Shown here: positions 8,994 through 17,720 of the stretch, piece by piece
Layout: each line of letters begins with the position of its first letter
Position numbering within the stretch: the stretch's first letter is position 1
Assembly (NCBI GenBank): GCA_028683835.1
Contig: JAQUHB010000007.1
Location: 1 to 64,000, forward strand
From: Sulfurimonadaceae bacterium
GTDB taxonomy: Bacteria; Campylobacterota; Campylobacteria; Campylobacterales; Sulfurimonadaceae
Reading direction: 5' to 3'
DNA: 64,000 bases
Notes under the pieces: model-generated
Databases searched by the model: none
What the model saw: only the letters and a program-made list of their open reading frames with translations
Told to the model about the DNA's origin: nothing
Made by a program: the position numbers and the translations under genes

Positions 8994-10991
8994 TTACGCT
9001 AAGTAATTTTGTATTTTTGTAATATAAAGCTCTGATATTTTAAGTAGTTGTGTGACAAGGATCCTATGCATTTCACTTATGTGATGTTTTGGATTTATCA
9101 GACTTTGAGTGTTAAAAAGATCGAATATATAATTTTGCACAATGGGAAAATACTCATAGTATACTTGCGCTAGATTGGAATTTGTCTTATAATCCATGTC
9201 GCTTAGATCCCAACTTAATTGTGCTAATGTATTAAGAAACTCCTCTACAGACTTAAATTTATGTTTTTGAAATGTTAAAATAGTTTTCTTTAGTCTTTTT
9301 GCTTCAGAAATCTGATATTCGATCTGCTCTCTATCTTCCTTTGTAAAGATGGAAGAACCGATCTCAATAAAAAAACTTTTTAGCTCAGGGAAGATCTCAA
9401 TTTTGTTAATCTCGTTTAATGTATTCCAATCATAGTTTTCGATTTGTAATGGATTTGCACCCTCTAAATATGCTCCATCGCTTAAATTATAAATATTGTG
9501 ATGATCTTTTTTCAGGACTTCCGTAAAAATCTTAAACTGTTCGATTGATAGTTTGTATCCCGCTTGTGAAGGAACTAGTTCTTTTAAATTTCCAGGGATA
9601 TATTCAACTAATGCATTTGGATCTAGAGATGCTGTTTCTACGTTGATTTGACCCTTTGATTTTGCAAAATGGTCATCTCCATGAGTTTCAAGTGTCTCAC
9701 TATCTAAAGCTAGATCAATACCAAGTAGATATAGGTCTTTCGCTCCAAAAATCAAGGAAAGTGCATAAGCATACTCACCAACGCTGGGTGCAGATAATCT
9801 AGCAAACCCTTTTTTGTATGTAGTACCTTGCTCAATAAAGTGCACCTGTTCTTTTTTAAATCTATTAACCGTATCTTCATTTACGTTAGATGCAAGGATG
9901 GCATGCGTATTTTTAAAGTATACACCGGTGTCAATCCCTTCAAATAGCTTTGAAGTGTTTTCACCTGGATCGATATGTAGGACGATATCGGGTGAAATAT
10001 TGACCTTATTTAATAATCTACATGTAGACAAAGCTGATATGACTATAAATTTTTTATGATTTTGTTTAATCCATTCAATATTTTTTTGGGTTGAAGGGCC
10101 TGAAAATAACAGCAACAAAGGTTTATGGCTGAATATATTGTCTTGATGAACTTTACTTACATTTAAAAAATCAAAATTACGAGCCAAGTATTTAGGAGAA
10201 TCGATATATCTTAGCAGTATGGCACTGTAGCCATAATTAATATAGTCTTGTGAAAGAACGTACTCTTGCAGTTTTCTAAGTTGAGATGAGTAGTCTGTAA
10301 AAAATGGGATGTGTTTAATATGCAGATTATAATTATTTCCGTTATTGAGAAATTTTAAAAAGATCTCTTTTTCATTGTTGTCATCATTTGTTGTTGAAAA
10401 ATAAAAAGTCTTATCTTTAGATAGTTCTACATAATCAGTGACAAATAAGGAGAGTCTCAAGATCTCTAAATTTTGTTCTTTGACAAAAACGATTTGAGCA
10501 TTCAGTTTGTTTATAATTTTTTTGAGATGCAAGCCGAGTCCCAATCCTAAAAAAATAACTTTAGGAACTTTTTTCATGTAGCTTGTAGGCGGTGTGTATT
10601 GAGTGACATAGTTTATGATTTGAACAGTTGCCCAAAGTGAGTTGTGAAATGACAATTCACTCTTATTTATGACCTTCGCCTGCTCATCTGTCGCATATAC
10701 ATATTTCAGAGCTTTAAAAGTCCCTCCGCTTCTTTTGGTATCAACGATATCGGTCATTGCTTGTGCATGTGCAATACTGTTTTCATTATATAGATATTCG
10801 CCGCTTGCAAGTTCTTTAATATCAAAATATTTTTCGTCTTTATATTCTAGTGCATATTTTTCTATATATTGGTGCTCTTCGATCAGTGTAGAGAGAAGAG
10901 TAATTTTTTTATATAACTCCTCTTGATTTTCTTTAAAATATTGTAAATTTTTGTTGAATATATTTATCGCATTGAGTGTTATCTCATCCAT
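8994..10991 (-). CDS. Maf-family (DUF115) motility-associated glycosyltransferase
   Basis: Maf proteins transfer nonulosonic acids such as pseudaminic acid from the CMP-sugar to flagellin. The 665-residue protein has the DUF115 core around residues 285-480: LLLLFSGPSTQ, a Rossmann-like VISALSTCR block, PDIVLHIDPG, then DLYLLGIDLAL and GDDHFAKS. The N-terminal 280 residues hold a second nucleotide-binding-like segment (PKVIFLGLGLGLHL near 155). The end is helical, as in the family. It overlaps the methylase gene upstream by 8 bases and lies convergent to and right beside the second flagellin, its likely substrate. Which sugar it transfers is inferred from the pse genes nearby. Confidence 0.88.
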   Translation of the reverse strand: MDEITLNAINIFNKNLQYFKENQEELYKKITLLSTLIEEHQYIEKYALEYKDEKYFDIKELASGEYLYNENSIAHAQAMTDIVDTKRSGGTFKALKYVYATDEQAKVINKSELSFHNSLWATVQIINYVTQYTPPTSYMKKVPKVIFLGLGLGLHLKKIINKLNAQIVFVKEQNLEILRLSLFVTDYVELSKDKTFYFSTTNDDNNEKEIFLKFLNNGNNYNLHIKHIPFFTDYSSQLRKLQEYVLSQDYINYGYSAILLRYIDSPKYLARNFDFLNVSKVHQDNIFSHKPLLLLFSGPSTQKNIEWIKQNHKKFIVISALSTCRLLNKVNISPDIVLHIDPGENTSKLFEGIDTGVYFKNTHAILASNVNEDTVNRFKKEQVHFIEQGTTYKKGFARLSAPSVGEYAYALSLIFGAKDLYLLGIDLALDSETLETHGDDHFAKSKGQINVETASLDPNALVEYIPGNLKELVPSQAGYKLSIEQFKIFTEVLKKDHHNIYNLSDGAYLEGANPLQIENYDWNTLNEINKIEIFPELKSFFIEIGSSIFTKEDREQIEYQISEAKRLKKTILTFQKHKFKSVEEFLNTLAQLSWDLSDMDYKTNSNLAQVYYEYFPIVQNYIFDLFNTQSLINPKHHISEMHRILVTQLLKISELYITKIQNYLA

Positions 10992-11616
10992 TCTTAACCT
11001 TTTTTTCCATTAAAAACCATGTTAAATCTCCTTGTAAAAACATAGGGTCACGATGGTATACAAAGCCATAATCAACAAGTTCTAAATCTGGATAAGTATC
11101 CAAAATTTCACCTGCAAAATCGCGTTTATACATTTTTTCGCTATGACCTCTATATGAGATCTCCATAGGTGATGGATTGTAATACTCAATGACACATATA
11201 TAACGGCGACTTGCATTATACATGGTTGCATAAACTTGAGGTAGCATGGTTGGCTCAAGATGAATTAAAACACCTTTTGAAAATATGAAGTCACTTTGTG
11301 TATCGGGTATAAAATCTAAAATTGATTGGTGATAGACATTGAGGGTATCTATTTTCTTAAGCTCTTCAACTGCTTTGCTATTGATCTCAATGGCATTTAA
11401 TTCTGCTTCAGGCAACAAGCTTTTAAGAGCATGAATGTTCATCCCGATATTTGCGCCAAATTCTATTACCGAGGTCACATTTTTAGTTCGTTTTAATATT
11501 GCGGAAAAAAGTGCAAGATTAGAAGCTAATAACCAAGAATCCTTATTCCTAGCAATGTATTCATCGCCAAATTCTCCAGCCCAAAACGCTTCTTGCTCAG
11601 TTTTATATTTTTTCAT
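10984..11616 (-). CDS. Pseudaminic-acid-biosynthesis-associated SAM methyltransferase
   Basis: A class I methyltransferase of 210 residues. The SAM-binding motif VIEFGANIGMN is near residue 50, an acidic strand end (LNAIEIN) near 75, and the DFIFSKGVLIH motif near 110. The whole matches the small methylase family that travels with pseudaminic acid genes (TIGR03587-like). The modified position, O- or N-methylation of the nonulosonic acid or a precursor, is unknown. It starts at ATG with GTGGGATGATCT in front and is coupled by an 8-base overlap to maf. Confidence 0.82.
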   Translation of the reverse strand: MKKYKTEQEAFWAGEFGDEYIARNKDSWLLASNLALFSAILKRTKNVTSVIEFGANIGMNIHALKSLLPEAELNAIEINSKAVEELKKIDTLNVYHQSILDFIPDTQSDFIFSKGVLIHLEPTMLPQVYATMYNASRRYICVIEYYNPSPMEISYRGHSEKMYKRDFAGEILDTYPDLELVDYGFVYHRDPMFLQGDLTWFLMEKKVKNG

Positions 11617-11649
11617 AGATCATCCCACTAGCAAATTTAAATTAAATCA

Positions 11650-11664
11650 GCAACAATCATTCCA
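11650..11664 (-). promoter_or_regulatory. Weak sigma-54-like site before the methylase-maf pair
   Basis: On the minus strand TGGAAT-GATTG-TTGC keeps the essential GG and GC with 10 bases between, but matches TGGCAC only in TGG and one A. It lies 34 bases before the methylase ATG. The spacing and flagellar context favour it; the imperfect -24 element is against it. Confidence 0.35.
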
Positions 11665-11724
11665 TCAAAAGAAAATTATGATATTGATTTCCACTCTTGA
11701 TTTTTACTGATAATAATTTGAAAA

Positions 11725-11895
11725 TTATATGGAACACTCATCGTAAGTAGGTATATGTTTTTGTATTAAGTTATATCTATATAATGCTTTTTGCTCATCT
11801 TCCCAATGAACGGCAGCAAGAGTATCAGCACCAAACTTATCTATCGAGAGATTATATATTTCAAGAGCATTTTTATTGATTTCTTTAAATTTCAT
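11725..11895 (-). pseudogene. Truncated N-terminus of a class I methyltransferase (56 aa)
   Basis: A 56-codon frame starts at an ATG that overlaps the end of the acetyltransferase gene by 11 bases (ATG inside the GAACATGAAATTTAA end) and stops with TAA at 11725-11727. The sequence, with DTLAAVHWEDEQKALYRYNLI in its middle part, resembles the segment just before motif I in some SAM methyltransferases, but the glycine-rich motif itself is missing. I read it as the stump of a last operon gene cut short by deletion. It could instead be a genuine small protein. Confidence 0.5.
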
Positions 11896-12946
11896 GTTCA
11901 ACCACTGATTTGAATTTTGCTATTTTCTGAAGAAGTAACTCTTTATCAAAAAATTTTATCCCCTGCATTTGTTGCGTTATTTCCACTCCCATTCCCCTTT
12001 TAAAGTGGGAGATACTTAGTTCTTTTTCATCGGCATAATTGTCAAAGCCATCTATGTTATTGAAGCTGCATGGTTGTCCAAAGCCTAAAGTTTTGAAATT
12101 TTTGGCTTTAAAGTACAGGATCGCGTTCCACAGTAGATAGTGGTTAAGTTGTAAATCTTTGAACTCTTCATGCGTATCGTAAGCACTACTGGCATAGAGT
12201 ACATTTATATCATCATGAAAAAAATAATTTGTTATCAGAATTTTTTCATTATATTTGACAGCAATAATCGAAGCTTTATTATCTACTATAAGATTTAGTT
12301 GTTTGTTGTAAATAGTATCTGATTTTGGTATTTTTCCAGCATTTATCATGTGGATCTTATGGAATAAAACGTATTGTTCATGTAACTCTAAGAAATTGCT
12401 TGTATCGGAATATTCGATCTGTAATAGATGGTTTTTACGAAATGAGTTTATAAGGGCTTTGTAGCTTTTTCTTAAATTCATCCACAGCTGTTCTTGAGTG
12501 TTTTGTAGATCAATGGTACATGTATGATTTGTCGTGTCGACAAAATTATAAGCTAAAAGTATGTTATATCTGTTCTTATCAAAAGGTGATAGTCTAAAGT
12601 AGATTGTTGCAATATTTAACTCTAAAGCCAGCTTATTTATGGTGTCAAAGATAAACTTTTCGTTTTTTGGACTATTTGCCAACGGTGCGACGGTATAGCC
12701 GCCTGTAATTGAGACAGAGAGTTTTTCATCGATTTTTTCAATGGGCAAAAAACAGATCCCGACACATCTGTTATCTTGTTCTAAAACAAAACTCTTGTCT
12801 AAAAAAAGGTTTGTAGTTGTTGATAGATAATATTCCAACAGCGGTAATGAATAATTAAAATCTACGTTATTTTTAAGGACATATTGATCCCATAGGCGTT
12901 TGTAATGGCTTTCATCTTGATCTTTAAATATCAATTTTATTGACAT
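11885..12946 (-). CDS. FemAB/GNAT-like N-acyltransferase
   Basis: 353 residues with the two-lobed layout of FemAB-type GNAT proteins: an N-terminal lobe with SFVLEQDNRCVGICFLPI, a central NLRKSYKALINSFRK segment typical of the family, and a C-terminal lobe with HYLLWNAILYFKAKNFKTLGFG. Relatives add amino-acyl or acyl groups to amino sugars or peptides. Placed after the aminotransferase and oxidoreductase in the pse operon, it plausibly acylates an amino group on the flagellar sugar. Starts one base after the aminotransferase stop; the exact substrate is not shown by sequence. Confidence 0.65.
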   Translation of the reverse strand: MSIKLIFKDQDESHYKRLWDQYVLKNNVDFNYSLPLLEYYLSTTTNLFLDKSFVLEQDNRCVGICFLPIEKIDEKLSVSITGGYTVAPLANSPKNEKFIFDTINKLALELNIATIYFRLSPFDKNRYNILLAYNFVDTTNHTCTIDLQNTQEQLWMNLRKSYKALINSFRKNHLLQIEYSDTSNFLELHEQYVLFHKIHMINAGKIPKSDTIYNKQLNLIVDNKASIIAVKYNEKILITNYFFHDDINVLYASSAYDTHEEFKDLQLNHYLLWNAILYFKAKNFKTLGFGQPCSFNNIDGFDNYADEKELSISHFKRGMGVEITQQMQGIKFFDKELLLQKIAKFKSVVEHEI

Positions 12947-14239
12947 CTATACTAGCTCCGCTCTGTTTTCCCAAACTTTCACGAAAGCGGCCACGACATC
13001 ATCCATATCCGCTTCACTCATCCCCGGCCGCATCAGTTCATGAGTGATGAGCAGGTCATAGTGCAGTCTTTCGCAGACCGGACAGTCTCCTTTTTTATAT
13101 TCTCTATCGCTCAAAGAAAAAGGGTACTCTCCAAAGCAAATTTTTTCTTGATAAAGAGGTTGTAAATAGAGAGGTTTTACATAGCCGTAACTAAGAAGTA
13201 CGGCACTATCATCACGCATAATTGTTGGCGGGAGTTCCGCTTTCACGGCATCCATAAATCTGTTTCTATGGATAGAAGCTACCTCTTCGTTAAAAAGTAA
13301 AGGGTGGATATAGTAAACATGCTCACAGTCTTCTCTAACAGGAGGTATAGTTAAAAAAGGAAGTTCTCTTAACTTCTCCTCTAAATACCTGACATTTTTC
13401 ACTCTCTCTTCTGCTAGATCTTTGAGTTTAGTCAATTGCACACTGGCTATGGCTGCTTCTATCTCAGTCATTCTATAGTTAAAACCCAACATGTTATTGA
13501 GTTCATTTTTATCTTTGTACCCTTTGGCACTGAGCACTGACTCGGCGTGATTACGAATAAGTTGTACTTTGAATGCCAATTCATCATCATCTGTGACGAC
13601 GATTCCACCTTCGCCACTGTGGATATGTTTATGGTAGTTAAGAGAAAAGACCCCTATATCACCAAGTGTTCCTGCAAATTTACCATTATATTTTGCATAC
13701 GGTGCTTGGGCTGTATCTTCGATGATCTTCAAATCATGTCTCTTGGCGATCTCGCGTAAAGCTTTGAAGTCGCTTGCCTGACCAAAGATATCTACAGCCA
13801 TGATCGCTTTTGTCTTGCTTGTGATCTTACTCTCGACGGATTTTGGATCGATGCAAAAATAGTTTTCTTCAATATCTGCAAATACGGGTATCCCTCCATA
13901 GAGAAGTATTGCAGTCGCACTTGCGCTCATGGTATAGGGTGAGACTATCACTTCATCTCCGGGATTGATCCCGATGGCACCGACTGCCGCATAAAGTCCC
14001 GATGTCGCGGAGTTTACGCTGATGGCATGCTTTACGCCAAAGAAATCGGCCCACTCTGCCTCTAAAGCTCTTACCTCGTTTCCTCCGTAAAAATCTGTAT
14101 GCCATGAGCCGATATATGTGGAAAGTTTTCCGCTTCTAAGCACTCTTAGAACGGCTTCCTCTTCTTGTACGCCGATGGTATTATAAGCAGGAAATGGTGT
14201 TTCTCTTAATTTTTTGCCGCCGTTGATCGCGAGTTTCAT
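12947..14239 (-). CDS. DegT/DnrJ/EryC1-family sugar aminotransferase
   Basis: PLP-dependent transaminase of 430 residues, longer than most (about 370-400). The PLP-binding Lys is Lys204 in SLNYHKHIHSGEGG; EDTAQAPYA near 174 and the PYTMSASA block near 101 are the other PLP-site segments. The family converts keto-sugars to amino sugars using glutamate. It differs clearly from PseC in the same window, so it serves another step or another sugar. It overlaps the Gfo/Idh gene by 4 bases; dehydrogenase plus DegT pairs elsewhere make 3-amino sugars, which is a reasonable but unproved guess here. A CPVC pair near residue 383 is unusual for the family. Confidence 0.85.
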   Translation of the reverse strand: MKLAINGGKKLRETPFPAYNTIGVQEEEAVLRVLRSGKLSTYIGSWHTDFYGGNEVRALEAEWADFFGVKHAISVNSATSGLYAAVGAIGINPGDEVIVSPYTMSASATAILLYGGIPVFADIEENYFCIDPKSVESKITSKTKAIMAVDIFGQASDFKALREIAKRHDLKIIEDTAQAPYAKYNGKFAGTLGDIGVFSLNYHKHIHSGEGGIVVTDDDELAFKVQLIRNHAESVLSAKGYKDKNELNNMLGFNYRMTEIEAAIASVQLTKLKDLAEERVKNVRYLEEKLRELPFLTIPPVREDCEHVYYIHPLLFNEEVASIHRNRFMDAVKAELPPTIMRDDSAVLLSYGYVKPLYLQPLYQEKICFGEYPFSLSDREYKKGDCPVCERLHYDLLITHELMRPGMSEADMDDVVAAFVKVWENRAELV

Positions 14240-15189
14240 GATTGTCCTTGTGCTAGGAGTTCTTCTTTGATTTTAAGTAGTTGATAGCTAAGTTTGAGAT
14301 GTTTTTTTTGTTGTTTTGTAGAGTTTTTTTTCAATAAAAAGTCCAAAGAGTTCTTTGCATAATAGATTAAAGTATTAGGATACTCTTTGTAAAGCTCTAA
14401 TTGGGAAGTTCCGCTAACTGTTTGAGAGCTTTTTGTCATATATGCCTTGATATCAAAACCGGAATCATAGATCTTTATTATCCCTTTTTGGCAGATTATC
14501 TCCATTTCAAAGATAGAAAACTCGGTATCGCTAAAATTTGTCAAGACTCCGTTTGCCCTTTTTGCTTCCACTAAAAAATAGCCGTAGAGATCATCATCTA
14601 GAATTTTTAGATTTTCTGCTTTTAAATTTGAAATATTGCCAAAAAGATGCTCTGCAAGGCTTAGCATGTGCGAACCGTTGTGATAAAGCCCTTTGTTAAA
14701 CCTGCCGTTGAATTGTAATACTTTTCCAAATTTTTCTTTTTTGAGGAGTTTTTTTACCCTATTTATAGATGGGTCAAAGCATCGGATATAGTTTATAAGA
14801 AGGTTCGGATTTTTCTCTTCTATGAGTTCATATATCTTGTTGTATTGATCAATATTTGAGACAAAAGGTTTTTCACAAATGATATTTTTTATCTTCGTGT
14901 TTAAAAGTATTTTACGTAAAGTTTCATAATGCACATCGGTATTTGTAGCGATGACGATTATATCGATATCTTCATCTTTAAGCATAACGTCTATATCAAG
15001 ATATGTGCGGATATCACTGCCCCAGATATTTGTAAAGTTTTTTAGGCTTAACTCATTTATGTCACAACAAGCTGTCAGTTTTGTGTCTTTATTTTCTAAA
15101 AAAGCATGTGCATGGGTCAGGATTTGTTTTGTTGAGGGATTGTCATAAAACCCGGCTATATTTCCACATCCGACTATGGCAGCATTCAT
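14236..15189 (-). CDS. Gfo/Idh/MocA-family sugar oxidoreductase
   Basis: NAD(P)-dependent dehydrogenase of 317 residues. The Rossmann motif is VGCGNIAGFYD from residue 7, the family EKPF motif follows near 106, and the C-terminal beta-sheet domain has the substrate-side GSHMLSLAEHLFG. Members oxidise sugar hydroxyls to ketones or act on UDP-sugars. The 4-base overlaps with both neighbours (ATGA) show tight coupling to the aminotransferase and the glycosyltransferase-like gene. Likely creates the keto group that the aminotransferase uses. Confidence 0.82.
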   Translation of the reverse strand: MNAAIVGCGNIAGFYDNPSTKQILTHAHAFLENKDTKLTACCDINELSLKNFTNIWGSDIRTYLDIDVMLKDEDIDIIVIATNTDVHYETLRKILLNTKIKNIICEKPFVSNIDQYNKIYELIEEKNPNLLINYIRCFDPSINRVKKLLKKEKFGKVLQFNGRFNKGLYHNGSHMLSLAEHLFGNISNLKAENLKILDDDLYGYFLVEAKRANGVLTNFSDTEFSIFEMEIICQKGIIKIYDSGFDIKAYMTKSSQTVSGTSQLELYKEYPNTLIYYAKNSLDFLLKKNSTKQQKKHLKLSYQLLKIKEELLAQGQS

Positions 15190-16217
15190 ATGATCCTCTT
15201 TGTAGGGGTTTTTATTCTCTCATCTATCATTGTAGCAAAATCGATTCCAAAAGATTCTGTCTGGTGCGTGCAGTTTCTGTTTTTAAAGTGGTCAAGTTTA
15301 AGATCTTGGGATATCGATTGAATTTTGTTCTGTTCAAAAAGAGGTACGAAGCACTCTCTTTTTGAAGAAGGGATGAGTGAAAGCGATACTTTTCCAAGTA
15401 CCATCGCTTCATAAAGCACAAAACCGTCGATCCCTATGATGATCTTGTTTTCACAAAGAGAATCAATAAGCGCTTTTTCGTAAGGACTCTCAATTTGAAT
15501 ATGTACGTTTGGATATCTGCTGGGCAGATAATCGTATTTTTTTGGCTCATCTGAGGGGTGAAGCCTTATGGTCAAGTTGTCGGTTGCAAATATATCCATA
15601 TTTTTACATATCTCTTCACAGACATCAAACTCATTAAATCCCCAGTAGTTTTCATCGCCAAAAGTCGTCAGAGCTACTTTTTGTGTAGGTTCGCTTATAA
15701 AAAGTACACTGTCATGTTCTTTTATTTTTTTGTTTTGAAACAGTGTTATATCTTCTAAAAGAGCGTAAAATCTCAGTTTTATGATGTTTGGAAAATGAAA
15801 TTTTTTGGCTGTCTTGTATCCATCTTCATCATTAACGGTGATAAAATCAGGAAGATTGTCTTGCCAAGTTTCATGAGGATAGCCAAATCTTTCTCTGTAG
15901 TTTACCCAGTGGTCCATCGCCGCGATCGATCTGATCTGAAGAGTCTTTGCAACTTTGATAAACTCTAAATGGGTGGTGTTCTGCCAGCTTGTTCCCACAT
16001 AGACGACATCGGGATCTCCTTTTGTCAGTTCCTCTTTTATGTCTGCATTCTCTTCTAATTCGATGAGATCGATTCTGTTTGATTGAAAGATTTTCCAAGC
16101 GGGTGAATCTTTATGGACATAAACATACCAAGTATATTTCGCTGCATATTTTTTGAGTATCGGCAAAATATTGTTGCTGACTGCCGCATCATTACAAAAA
16201 ACGGCAATTTTCACCAC
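15186..16217 (-). CDS. Putative GT-B-like glycosyltransferase/UDP-sugar protein of the pse operon
   Basis: 343 residues; begins MVKIAVFCND, a nucleotide-fold start, and has PDVVYVGTSWQ near 70, LRLHPSDEPKKY-type ITIRLHP near 225 and ENKIIIGIDGFVLYEAMVLGK near 280. The second half resembles the C-terminal donor-binding lobe of GT-B or CDP-glycerol/polysialyltransferase-like enzymes, where a conserved E-A follows a G/S loop. I do not recognise a specific family. It sits between pseI and the oxidoreductase with 4- to 7-base overlaps, so a role in the flagellar sugar is likely. It could act as a PseG-like hydrolase on the variant sugar. Confidence 0.55.
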   Translation of the reverse strand: MVKIAVFCNDAAVSNNILPILKKYAAKYTWYVYVHKDSPAWKIFQSNRIDLIELEENADIKEELTKGDPDVVYVGTSWQNTTHLEFIKVAKTLQIRSIAAMDHWVNYRERFGYPHETWQDNLPDFITVNDEDGYKTAKKFHFPNIIKLRFYALLEDITLFQNKKIKEHDSVLFISEPTQKVALTTFGDENYWGFNEFDVCEEICKNMDIFATDNLTIRLHPSDEPKKYDYLPSRYPNVHIQIESPYEKALIDSLCENKIIIGIDGFVLYEAMVLGKVSLSLIPSSKRECFVPLFEQNKIQSISQDLKLDHFKNRNCTHQTESFGIDFATMIDERIKTPTKRII

Positions 16218-17251
16218 GACACACTCTCTTTTTTTAAAGGTTCTGCAAAGGAGATATCATAGTTTGCCGCTTTACCCAGGATCTCTTTTAAATACTTCGG
16301 ATGTAGCCCGTAGCCCGGTCTGACGCTTTTTACATTTTCCTCGCTGAAGAGTTCCCCTTTTTTGATATCGCTGCATGCATACAGACTTCTTGAGAACTGT
16401 CTGTTTTTCTGCTTTTTTTCATTCATGGAATAATCTACTTTACCGAGCAGTTTTTCAGTATCTCTGATGGCTTGTATCATCTCAGAAAACTCTTTTTTAT
16501 CCATAGAAAATTCGGCATCCGCTCCGCCGATGGAGCGGTCTAAAATAAAATGTTTCTCTATCACTTTCGCCCCGAGTGCGACCGCTGCTATGGGGGCGGT
16601 GCTTCCTTGTGTATGATCTGAAAAGCCGGAGATCACTCCAAAAGTCTGAGCAAGGTTTGAAATCGTGAGAAGATTTGCATCTTCAAGCGGTGCGGGGTAT
16701 GCCGAGGTGCATTTAAGCAGTATGATATCGCTGTTTCCTTCAGCTTTGCAGATATCCACAGCATCTTGGATCTCCTCGATGGTCGCTATACCCGTACTTA
16801 TGATGATAGGTCTCATCTTTGAGGCAGTGTAACGGATAAGTTCATAATCTGTAATCTCAAAAGAGGCTATCTTATAAGCGGATGGACTGAATTGCTCCAA
16901 AAAATCAACCGCACTTTTATCAAAAGGAGTTGAAAATATATCGATGCCGATGTTTCTTGCATATTGAAAAAGCTCTTTATGCCACTCCCATGGAGTGTAT
17001 GCTTCTTTGTAAAGGTCATACAGCTTTTTATCATCCCACAAAGTCCCGCCTTTGACGATAAAATCCTCTTTATCGGAGTCAAGAGTCAAGGTGTCGGCGG
17101 TATATGTTTGGAGTTTGATGGCATCTGCACCGATCTCTTTTGCCGCTTTTATCGTGTCAAGCGCATTTTGCAAGGAGCCGTTGTGGTTCGCGCTGAGTTC
17201 AGCGATAATATATGTGCCATCTTTTACAAGATCAAAACTACCTATTTTCAT
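16211..17251 (-). CDS. pseI: Pseudaminic acid synthase
   Basis: Condenses 2,4-diacetamido-2,4,6-trideoxy-L-altrose with phosphoenolpyruvate to give pseudaminic acid. The 346-residue protein has the NeuB-type TIM barrel (IIAELSANHNGS near 14, IKLQTYTADT near 45, FSTPFD near 103, ISTGIA near 150, SGFSDHTQG near 216, IEKHFILDR near 240) and the C-terminal antifreeze-like SAF domain from about residue 290. The Leu-Gln-Thr-Tyr and Gly-Gly-Ala-Asp signatures are those of PseI rather than NeuB. It overlaps pseH by 14 bases. Confidence 0.94.
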   Translation of the reverse strand: MKIGSFDLVKDGTYIIAELSANHNGSLQNALDTIKAAKEIGADAIKLQTYTADTLTLDSDKEDFIVKGGTLWDDKKLYDLYKEAYTPWEWHKELFQYARNIGIDIFSTPFDKSAVDFLEQFSPSAYKIASFEITDYELIRYTASKMRPIIISTGIATIEEIQDAVDICKAEGNSDIILLKCTSAYPAPLEDANLLTISNLAQTFGVISGFSDHTQGSTAPIAAVALGAKVIEKHFILDRSIGGADAEFSMDKKEFSEMIQAIRDTEKLLGKVDYSMNEKKQKNRQFSRSLYACSDIKKGELFSEENVKSVRPGYGLHPKYLKEILGKAANYDISFAEPLKKESVSW

Positions 17252-17720
17252 TTTTCAACTCCATGCATAGAACTTCTTTGCCGTTCATATTTTTTTTATT
17301 TACTTGACTAAATCCATGTTTTTGATACAGATGAGATGCTTTGCTATTTTCACTAAATACCTCTGCAAATATTTTTTTTACGTGTAACTTACCAAAGGAG
17401 TAATCGATAATGACTCTCATGAGAATGTTTCCGACACCTCTTTGTGAGGGATTAGCATAAAGGCCTATCTCCAAATCATCCGAAGTGATGTTCGTAAGAT
17501 CGATCACACCGATATCTTCATCGTTTTGTTGCACCAAAAAATAGCGTTTGTCTACCCTGCTTTTTAAACTTTCGATAAACTCTAAATGTTCTTTGAGAGT
17601 GATATCTTTATCATTGTACATCCACTTTTTTATATCAGGATGATTTCTCCATGATAATACTTTTTCTTTCTCTTTTAAGGTCAAGTCAATAAAATCTATC
17701 AGGACTGCGCTGTCTCTCAT
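17238..17720 (-). CDS. pseH: PseH: amino-altrose N-acetyltransferase
   Basis: GNAT-fold acetyltransferase of 160 residues that acetylates the 4-amino group of the UDP-sugar made by PseC. Seen: DFIDLTLKEKEKVLSWRN at the start, the acetyl-CoA loop QRGVGNILMR near 95, and the final SHLYQKHGFSQVN block. Length is typical. Overlaps pseG by 4 bases and pseI by 14 bases, inside the pseF-G-H-I order. Confidence 0.92.
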   Translation of the reverse strand: MRDSAVLIDFIDLTLKEKEKVLSWRNHPDIKKWMYNDKDITLKEHLEFIESLKSRVDKRYFLVQQNDEDIGVIDLTNITSDDLEIGLYANPSQRGVGNILMRVIIDYSFGKLHVKKIFAEVFSENSKASHLYQKHGFSQVNKKNMNGKEVLCMELKNENR

